A stretch of 12,279 bases of DNA from Aureococcus anophagefferens (lineage: Eukaryota > Sar > Pelagophyceae > Pelagomonadales > Pelagomonadaceae): positions 147,851 through 160,129 of the forward strand of contig NW_008705606.1 in the NCBI RefSeq assembly GCF_000186865.1, written 5' to 3'. How positions within the stretch are numbered: position 1 is the stretch's first letter; the number at the start of each line of letters is the position of its first letter. A program made the position numbers and the translations under genes. The notes beneath the pieces are model-generated. The model worked only from the letters and a program-made list of their open reading frames with translations, did not search any database and was not told the DNA's origin. Shown piece by piece: positions 1 to 6,970 of the stretch.

Positions 1-647
1 TTATGCATCATTAAGTGGGTTGACGACATCACCCTCCGAAAATATAGTCACCGCCTCTGTCTTAAAGAAGCTCTTGCCTTTTTCGAGACATTCTTGGTAC
101 TCAATCTTCTCGTTATACTTGGTTGTGAGTTCCTTAGAATAGTTGTTCAGTTCCAAAAGTTGCTCTTCGTATTTCTCCAGCTCCGCTTCCAGAGTGTCGA
201 GCACGGCAGCGCCTGACCTACATTCCCCTGTATGCTTCATCGTACCTTCCGTGCAATCTCACCTTGGGCCGGTAGGCCCTGCCAAGGACGCTAGACCAGT
301 TTGCCTGGACCTGTGACAACCAAATCCTCGAATCGCACTAACAGGAAGTAAATTGTTACATAATTGGAAGTCCAAAAGCGTCAATTTCCTTGCCCATATA
401 TCGCAGCTTGCGTTCCAACTCGTCGCACCTATGGGTGAACTTTATTATCAGCGCGCCCCGCGAACTCGGTCGCGTACCGCTTGATGTAGCTGACGTAGCG
501 GCGTTGGAAAGGAGTCTGTTCTGGGTTCAAGTCGGTAAATTGCAGGGCGCCAAGCTCGCCCAGGTTGTGAACACACTCGTGCGCTGCGTCTTCACTCAGA
601 ATAAGCGACACATACTTCATGTCGCGTGACCGCCACCATGAGCCCAT
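1..647 (-). CDS. V-type proton ATPase subunit a (100/116-kDa membrane subunit), 5' part only
   Basis: Subunit a is the membrane-bound stator and proton-channel subunit of the V-ATPase, which acidifies vacuoles and endosomes. Only the cytosolic N-terminal domain is in the window. Exon 1 (647-478) begins MGSWWRSRDM and runs through the conserved stretch ELGALQFTDLNP and FQRRYVSYIKR. A 49-bp intron (477-429, GTACGC...CATAG) joins in phase 2 to exon 2 (428-360), CDELERKLRYMGKEI, matching the family's RRCEEMERKLR block. A second intron (359-218, GTAACA...TGTAG) leads to exon 3, with a coiled-coil run LEAELEKYEEQLLELNNYS and YNEKIEYQECLEKGKSFF, also family-typical. Exon 3 meets an in-frame TAA at 3-1, so a donor near 51 or 32 must end it; the membrane half lies off the left edge. 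I chose the ATG at 647 because family members start MGxxFRSExM; an in-frame ATG at 719 would add 24 residues. A further small exon inside 218-359 cannot be excluded. Divergent to the kinase gene. Confidence 0.9.
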
Positions 648-683
648 CGCTTCGCCTAGAATCAGTATGAATCCGGACCGACG

Positions 684-965
684 GTGCGCCCCGGGACGCG
701 CGCGATTTCGGACAGCCAATTCCCCCGAAGACGGGGGAAAGCCGCCGGATGGCTGCCGGCATCGCCGGCGTCGCCCTCGTCGAGGCCGCCGATGTCGAGG
801 CTCCCTCCGCCGTCGGCGAAGTCATCGCCGCCGGCCATTGCCAGGCCGCGGCGGACCGCCGGCGGCGCGCTCCGCCGCCGCCCGCTCTGCGGCGGTGTGG
901 CGACGTTCTGGTCGCTCCCGAGGCTGCCGCTCCGGCGCTTCGACACTGTGCTGCGCAGTGTGCTA
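684..965. other. GC/CpG-rich island upstream of the V-ATPase gene
   Basis: This stretch is dense in CCG, CGG and CGCC triplets. Overlapping open frames of 77-143 codons occur on both strands, none with a recognisable domain. It may be a CpG-island-like promoter region for the minus-strand V-ATPase gene. It could also hold an unrecognised GC-rich exon, which I cannot support. Confidence 0.45.
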
Positions 966-1060
966 GCACAGTGGGCCCATAACCCAGTGAACCGCCTTCT
1001 AGGTGGTTGGGAAATGTTGCCATCTCCTAAGCGCTAAACGCTCTCCGTGGCGCGAAAATG

Positions 1061-1088
1061 CCTGACTGCAAGTAGCCTGCAAGTCAGG
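1061..1088. repeat. Hairpin-forming inverted repeat
   Basis: CCTGACT (1061-1067) pairs with AGTCAGG (1082-1088). The adjacent GCA (1068-1070) pairs with TGC (1078-1080) across one bulged A at 1081. The result is a roughly 10-bp stem with a 7-base loop. Function unknown. Confidence 0.6.
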
Positions 1089-1184
1089 TGAAACGTCCCG
1101 GCTGGGGGAACGTTGGGGGAACCTCTCTGAAAGAAGAGCAACCGCGTCACAGGCGACGCGAGTTGGTCCTTTCGCGCATGATCT

Positions 1185-1438
1185 AGATGTGGCTCCCCAC
1201 GATAGGATCCCGGATTAAGTGGCTCGGGATCAAATCGAGAAAATCGATGCCGGGCCAAGAGGGCTCTGGCAGTGGTGATGGGCACCTTTGGCGGGCTCTA
1301 TCTCGGCGCCATGACCACCGATTTGGAAAATTCTTGTTGCATCTGAAAGCCCTCAACGCCGTCTTGGCCGCTGAACCACTCGCTCCGAATCCTGGGGTGC
1401 AACGTAAACCCGGCATTCTATCGTGGGGAGCCACAGAT
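1185..1438. mobile_element. Candidate MITE-like element with terminal inverted repeats
   Basis: TGTGGCTCCCCACGATAG (1188-1205) recurs as its exact reverse complement at 1418-1435. Weaker similarity continues inward to about 1223 and 1398, giving arms of about 36 bases. AGAT lies directly outside GTGG on the left (1185-1188) and directly outside CCAC on the right (1435-1438), and would serve as a 4-bp target duplication. GATCTA is also present on both sides (1180-1185 and 1436-1441). The interior, about 170 bp, has no transposase and one extra hairpin, GATCCCG/CGGGATC (1207-1213 and about 1225-1231). This is the form of a non-autonomous DNA transposon. The family is unknown, and the target duplication is short enough to be chance. 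Confidence 0.5.
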
Positions 1439-1632
1439 CTACCCCCGGGTTGCCTCATATGTTAACTTTGATACGGTTAAAATTATACGTACGATTGGGG
1501 TCGATGAAGCATCTGACATGGGTGACAAGTTTCTCCCCCGGAAACTGGCTACATACCCGTGCGTACGCGCAATTTTGATCGCCATGCAACTCATGAGATC
1601 GTGCCCGTACGACGTTAATTTGGGGTGAGGCT

Positions 1633-4600
1633 ATGAATCCAAGTCGTCCCTCGAAAACAATCCAGCAGAAATTGCGAGGCCGAACGCACGTGCCAAGTGC
1701 GTCAAGTCATTTGCCATCAATGCGACACTTCCGTGCCGTGCCAGCGCTGCTGCTGCCGATCACACCATTCCTTCACGAGGCTGATGCTCTTATTGATACA
1801 GTTCTCGGCGGCCGTTTGGACGAGACTCGCGAGCACGAAGCCCAAATGGTTGCATATTATTGTATATCGCATGCTCTTTGGCTCGGACAGAATGTCCACG
1901 CTCCCGATGACCAGTGTGTGGAGTTCCTTTGTACCCTAGTCGCGTGGCAGGAACGACTTAAACCCCACCCAGCTCATATTCAGCACGTTTCCCTGGATCA
2001 GAATCGTGTGTGTGAGTTTCTAGGATCAATTGCTATTCTCTGCCATGAACAGCGTGATGACAATAGCGCCCCATCTATGAGCAATACTGGGACTGTTGTT
2101 GAACAATGTTGCGTATCGACCGGTCCAGCAACCGCAACAATGCTGGTTTTTGAAAACGAGCGCCACGCTCCTTTTGTTGGGTGGTCTCACAAGCATCTAT
2201 TGCCGTATGAAAGAGGACACTTATCCAACGAGACTGGCTCGGTACGTTTATTGTAGGATTCGTTACATTTCACATTTTAATGTGTTGGCGCAGATCACTA
2301 TTGAAGGGCTTGTATTGTCAAACATGGTACAAACAGAGGACGAAACTCCTCCGATACAAGACTTTGTCTGGGACAGTGGTTGGTCGGTTGACTATGGGTG
2401 TGCCAGTATTGACGCTGATGGATGGAGCTATGGTCTATCATGGTGGATGCTATCGCTGCGACTACGTGAAGGCATCGCTTCTCATGAGCCACGAATGTCA
2501 CTGGTGCGTCGGCGTAAATGGGTTAGACATCTTCGCGCCTGTGCTGGAGGTAATTTACCGGCGGCCATAATAGATGGCACTCCGCCTCCGCAAAATGGTT
2601 GTGTGACAAGCACACATGCACCCGAAACCACTGGGACCGCGCTACCTGTATGTGGCATGCAAACTGCTACAATGGCGATGTGCTCAGCATCTTCGAACGA
2701 GGAAAGTTCTCCCGAATCTGCGATGCACCTGGAAGTTATCCAGAACGCTCACAGAGTATTGGCTCGCGCCCCTTCTGTGTCTCCACCAGAATTACCTCCC
2801 GAAGCGCGTGACGTTCTTGTTACTCATGCGCTCCAAGCGATCAAACTTGCGGAGGAGATGATGCAGGACGCTGATCCTTTATACATGCGGCGGTGGTTTC
2901 ATGCAGCTGTCGTTTATTTTGAAGTTCTTTGCAGTTTTGGAGACCTGGGCCCCGAGCTCGATTCTCAGCGACAACGAGTCAGGCGTTTAGCAAGGCTCTG
3001 CTCTCACTTGCACGAAAACTGTGTCGTTGAACACGACGCTGCCAGCCGCCATATAACAGACATTTACAATTTGCACTCTGATCAGGTCCTTGGACATGGT
3101 TCTTATGGAACAGTTTGCCTTGCGACTCACAGGGAAACAAACGACGAGTACGCATGTAAGGTTCTGAGCATCAATCGAGTTGGTCCTCAGTATGTGGATA
3201 AGTTACACTCCGAAATATCTTCAATGCGGCAATTAGACCATCCAAACATTGTTCGGCTGCGCGAGGTGTTTTTCGGCTGCCGTAAAATATACTTGGTCAT
3301 GGACATATGCACGGGGGGGGAATTATTTGACTTGGTAAATATGTCTAGCGAGTATCGCACGGAACACTGTGCTACTCGTTTCATGACTGAAATGTTCTCC
3401 GCAGTCCAGTACCTGCATGAACACGGTGTTGTCCATAGAGACCTAAAACTCGAAAACTGGCTATTTGAACATCACACGGGCTCCCATCTTAAGCTAATTG
3501 ACTTTGGTCTTGCAAAGCATTTTCTCGTCCATGAACGTATCCACGGTGCAGTTGGCAGCATGTACTATGTGGCTCCGGAGGTGTTAAGGGGCTCTTACGA
3601 CTCGCGATGTGATCTGTGGTCGTTGGGTGTGATCGCTTACATGCTTGTCTCTGGTGCTCCGCCATTCTGGGGCAGGGACGATCGTGACATTCGGAGAAGT
3701 ATCATCGCTGGTCGTTGGGAATTTCCCCAGCGTTTTTTTTCTCAAGTTTCACCCATGGCTAAGGATTTCATTGCAAGACTTCTCACTTCCGATCCTGAAC
3801 TGAGAATGAGTGCTGCTGCTGCTCTCACTCACCCCTGGCTGAAAGCGGCGAACACTCCGTATTCTTCATCTCCACTCCCGAAGTGGCAACGTATTGAATT
3901 GCTTGGAACTTTGAAAGAATTTGTCGCTACGTCCTTGCTACAAAAAGTTGTATTGGCTGTGGTCGCCTTTAACATGACGCCGCGCCAAGTGACTGCCGTA
4001 AGAAATCTGTTCGAGTCGATTGACCTCGATCATTCTGGAACCATCTCTTACGAAGAGCTAGCGAGTGCCGTGAGAAGCGCTCCTATATCAGGTGGTCCCA
4101 AGGGCCACGACCAGAATACTGCAGACGCTTCCTCAACTTGTGATGAATGCAAGAGCGTCGATGATACTACAATGATCGAAATATTTAAGGCGATTGATAT
4201 TTCTCGCACGACGGAGATAAACTTTACTGAGTTCTTGGCTGCCACCATGTGGCGGCGTATACACCTGGATGAGCAGCACATGAGACGAGTTTTTCAAACC
4301 CTCGATATCAATGGCAGCGGCAAGTTGGATGCAGCTTCCATTAAGGCACTGGTGGGTATAGACTATGATGACGATGAAGTAAACCAGCTCATCGCAGATG
4401 CAGATGAAGATGGTGATGGTTGCCTATGCTTTTCTGACTTTGTGAAATCTTGGCGTGCAAACGCCCCAATATCCACCCAGCAGACATATCCACATCATGT
4501 TGGCATGAACGGTGTTGCCTCAGTCGTGCATGCCATCGCCCATGGAACTGCACAGTTCCTAGGCCCCCCTGTGGGTATGCCCAGCAAGGCAAAATGCGCA

Positions 4601-4660
4601 CTGCAAGACGGAACCGAGGTACCGGCCCACCCAGTCCAGCCGGCTGAGTTATCTGGCTAG
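1633..4660 (+). CDS. DysF domain - MIT-like - calcium-dependent protein kinase with four EF-hands (fusion)
   Basis: Exons 1633-2241 and 2294-4660 join in phase 0 to give 991 residues. Residues 1-169 are unrecognised and partly helical. A DysF domain spans about 170-283: DysFN has FENERHAPFVGWS, LLPYERG and LSNETG; DysFC has W229 and GWSVD, then DGWSYG and VRRRKWVRHL. Residues about 373-445 resemble an MIT three-helix bundle (HALQAIKLAEEMM, then FHAAVVYFEVL, then a basic RVRRLARLCSHL helix). The kinase (about 463-719) is complete: glycine loop GHGSYG at 470, K492, HRDLKLEN with D586, DFG D606, APE near 632, and HPWL at the end. A CDPK-type junction follows (WQRIELLGTLKEFV), then EF-hand loops near 780, 838, 874 and 907. 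EF-hand 2 (DISRTTEINFTE) lacks the usual glycine and may bind calcium poorly. The family is a serine/threonine kinase released from self-inhibition by calcium. There is no N-terminal MG, so no myristoylation signal; DysF may supply membrane targeting. The start at 1633 is the first ATG of the frame; an upstream exon is possible. Confidence 0.92.
2242..2293 (+). other. 52-bp intron inside the DysF domain of the kinase gene
   Basis: The intron begins GTACGT and ends GCGCAG, in phase 0 after the codons for NETGS. Removing it joins the DysFN half, read in one frame, to the DysFC half, read in another. Without it, the upstream frame stops a few codons later at the TAG ending at 2256. The join rebuilds an intact DysF domain, which is strong evidence that both open frames belong to one gene. 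Confidence 0.88.
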
Positions 4661-4677
4661 GTTGTCCTGTTCACGTA

Positions 4678-4683
4678 AATAAA
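4678..4683 (+). terminator. Probable poly(A) signal of the kinase gene
   Basis: AATAAA begins 18 bases after the TAG stop codon of the kinase gene, within the run AAATAAA. That is close, but fits a short 3' untranslated region. No cleavage site can be read from sequence alone. Confidence 0.5.
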
Positions 4684-4926
4684 GGCAGTGTGGCCAGGGC
4701 AATGTGCGAAACAACCATAGCCATAGAAAATACTAAGTAGTACCATTCGGGGCCGCCAATCGACGACGGCAGCATCGCCGTCTACTACGTCCGCAGCAAC
4801 AACAATCCTTAACCGCGGCCGGGACACCAGAGTGGTTCACAGAAAATGTGACCGCCAGCTCGGGTCCGCTTAATGCAACATCACGACTCGTACCGCGATC
4901 TATGCATCGCGTCAACTGGCCATGTG

Positions 4927-4944
4927 CCTGCTCGCGCGAGCAGG
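4927..4944. repeat. Perfect 18-bp palindrome
   Basis: CCTGCTCGCGCGAGCAGG is its own reverse complement. It could extrude as a 9-bp hairpin or bind a dimeric protein. It lies about 270 bases past the kinase stop codon. Function unknown. Confidence 0.75.
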
Positions 4945-5279
4945 ACTCCTCCCACCCTGGCAGCGCCACCCTGGCACAAAACCACACCAGGCTGGGCGTT
5001 TTCCACGGCCTCGGACAAAGTCCAACGCCATGGAACCACTGCCACACACACACAGTCTGGCACCAAACACGCGCGATCGACGCAAACCGCGATCAAGGCG
5101 ATAGATTACACCTACCGGCACGGCGGCCTCGTTTGCTTTTTCCTTGCCATTGACGCAGGGTATTATGATAACCACAGCTAAAGCTTCGCGCACGCAATAA
5201 CTGTCCGTCTCGTTTTACACGGGGAGGAGGGCTATGGAGAGCAGTCAGATGCGGGAAAATATGCCATATTGGGCGGAGG

Positions 5280-5960
5280 TGCGGGGACTGGGCCAGGGAG
5301 GCCTCTGCCGCGCCTCCGTCGCGCGCCCGGGGCCCGAAAGCTCCCCTCCCGCGGAACCAGAAGTGGAGGTCGAAGTGAACTTCAACGTGACTCGTGAAGG
5401 CAAAAGTGACGGTTTAGTCTGAGATGCTGCAGTTGCGATGCGCCGCGGCTGGGCGGGCGAGGCGATGTCGTCCCGTGCGTGCCCGGACGTGTTGTTAGAC
5501 TTGATGTACGAGGCCACACATCGTGCGTGTTGTTTGACGTCGTGCGTGCGCTGCGGCGCCGCACCGCCTGCGGTTTGAAGACCGCTGACGGCCGCGCACG
5601 AAAGCGCGGATGTCGAGCTCCGCGGGCACCGCCTAGCTCGCCCCGCAGAGCCCGGAACGAACACCACACATCATCGTAGCCGCTCGCGCTCGACGAACGA
5701 TCGTTGAGGTTACGAGTTTCGTTCATCTGTCCGCGCGCGCGGCGCGCCGGCTCCGCTCGTTTCACCGAGACGACCTCGGCCGCGATCGCGCGCAACTCAC
5801 GGCGCCCGACGGCGCAGACCCGCCGCGCCCGGGTCCGCATGCATCCTCGAACCAATCTTCTGGCCGAGACCCGGGCGCTGACGCGCGAAAACGGTGTTTC
5901 GATTCGTTTCGAAAGCCCCCAGGGGGGGTCCCACGCGCGGCGCGCGGCACCAGCGGCGAG
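5280..5960. other. Second GC-rich island
   Basis: A sharp rise in CG, CGC and GCGC content sets this segment apart from the more balanced sequence on either side. It contains the palindrome TGCGGCGCCGCA near 5550 and two imperfect copies of a CGTGTTGTT(A/T)GAC unit (near 5489 and 5525). Long open frames on both strands reflect scarcity of stop codons at this composition. It may be a CpG-island-like control region or an insertion of foreign composition. Confidence 0.45.
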
Positions 5961-6327
5961 TTGGCGCACGTAGAATATTAATCACCTGAGGAATACCCCA
6001 ATTGAAACGTCGGTCCAGACCGCGTCGATTTTGGTTTCGATGGCAAGACGCTTTGTCTTTTCCTAAACTCCCGGAGGACACAGACACACCACCGTGCTAT
6101 TAGTGGAAACTTCTGCTCCGCTACGCTTCCCAAATTCTTACTCTACGAGTTGCGAATTACAGGGAAGGCGCAGCGTGCGCTATGATAATAACCTCCACTT
6201 GCCGCCACAACCGCGACCATAAATCCGTCGGGGTGGGCAATCGGACTGTCACCCGTCTGTCGGATGCGCCAAACTTGCAACGGGACGCACAGTCCTATTG
6301 TGGCTGGCTTCTGTGAATGGTCACTTT

Positions 6328-6339
6328 GGGGGGGGGGGG
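6328..6339. repeat. Poly-G tract of 12
   Basis: Twelve consecutive G residues lie in the long spacer. Such runs are prone to length errors in sequencing and to slippage. No gene frame depends on it here. Confidence 0.9.
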
Positions 6340-6480
6340 CTTGCCGGGTGTGGGCGTGACGTTCGGTGCAGGACCACATGCAACGGCACGAAACCTCACG
6401 TTATTGCGAGCGGACAACCCGCGACTTGGGATGGTGTATGCCCATCTGCTTTTCAGCGGGCAGATTAGCGTCCTGCGGCC

Positions 6481-6530
6481 GTGACGATTTTTGAGGGATT
6501 TTGACGGGGAAAGCAATGAAAAATCGTCAC
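6481..6530. repeat. 12-bp perfect inverted repeat, stem-loop
   Basis: GTGACGATTTTT (6481-6492) pairs perfectly with AAAAATCGTCAC (6519-6530) around a 26-base loop. The stem is long enough to form in RNA or in cruciform DNA. It lies about 440 bases beyond the 3' end of the polymerase gene. Function unknown. Confidence 0.75.
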
Positions 6531-6629
6531 CGACGCGTTTGATAGAGGCAGCTCCATAGCCCTGGCATTCGTCTTTTGGCTGGGTTTTTGATCGGCGGGG
6601 AGAACGAGCAGAGCAGAATTTGCGTTGAG

Positions 6630-6686
6630 CCATTCTCGGCGATTTGACGAGGATGTAGCACATGGCTTGTGATTGCCCGAGAATGG
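6630..6686. repeat. 10-bp perfect inverted repeat
   Basis: CCATTCTCGG (6630-6639) pairs with CCGAGAATGG (6677-6686) across a 37-base loop. It sits 100 bases from the 6481-6530 stem-loop, so the two could belong to one structured transcript. I do not recognise a known RNA family. Confidence 0.65.
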
Positions 6687-6970
6687 GATAAGCTGAGACC
6701 CAACTGTGTAGACAAAAGCGGCATGTGTGCATTTCATGGATGAGTAGCTAGCACAATGATAAGAACAAACTCCCTAGGGACTATGATTCTGCAAAGAGCG
6801 GCTTGTCTCACGGCATAGAAGCAAGTGGAGCCTCATCTCCAAGCCATACTTGTCTGGCCTGATCCAAACCTTATGATTGCCATGCAGCGCAGTTGCAGCC
6901 GCCTATGTGGCAAGACCGATCACTATTTGATGTCGGACGACTGACGTGACTTGTAATAATAAAAGTCGCT

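Larger units (their letters stand above)
648..1632. other. Divergent spacer between V-ATPase and kinase genes
   Basis: These 985 bases separate two genes read away from each other and must hold both 5' flanks. I see no conserved coding sequence and no clear TATA box. The part next to the V-ATPase start (about 684-965) is very GC-rich and CpG-rich, with open frames on both strands, as expected by chance at this composition. The middle carries a hairpin (1061-1088) and a short inverted-repeat element (about 1185-1438). The part just before the kinase (1466-1632) is more AT-rich and is the likeliest promoter for it, though no motif proves this. Confidence 0.6.
4684..6970. other. Long spacer without a supported gene
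   Basis: These 2.3 kb lie between the 3' ends of the convergently read kinase and polymerase genes. None of the open frames on either strand shows a family motif, and those in the GC-rich part overlap on both strands, as chance predicts. I found no tRNA, 5S rRNA or U6-like sequence by eye. The spacer holds a short CA run (about 5043-5054), a perfect palindrome (4927-4944), a GC-rich island (about 5280-5960), a poly-G tract (6328-6339) and two inverted repeats (6481-6530, 6630-6686). A 62-codon frame at 5234-5422 (plus) is the only notable short frame, and I cannot support it as a gene. Confidence 0.6.

Noticed and set aside
592..1037. Several overlapping open frames of 77-143 codons on both strands in the GC-rich island
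   Set aside because: They overlap one another on both strands, have low-complexity Arg/Ala/Pro-rich products and no known motif. GC-rich DNA yields such frames by chance.
1207..1231. GATCCCG/CGGGATC hairpin as a tRNA T-arm
   Set aside because: No matching acceptor, anticodon or D-arm sequence lies at tRNA spacing; it sits inside the inverted-repeat element.
2096..2293. Using the ATG at 2096 as the start of the kinase protein
   Set aside because: That reading loses the DysFN half and runs out of frame with the upstream exon. The 2242-2293 intron joins the two frames and restores a whole DysF domain.
5043..5054. CA dinucleotide run as a microsatellite of note
   Set aside because: Only about six units long, which is ordinary.
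5245..5973. Long minus-strand frames (140 and 195 codons) and an 89-codon plus-strand frame in the second GC-rich island
   Set aside because: Arg-rich products without motifs, overlapping on both strands; best explained by few stop codons at high GC.
6143..6737. Overlapping minus-strand frames of 65-145 codons
   Set aside because: No conserved motifs, and one crosses the 12-G tract, whose length is unreliable.
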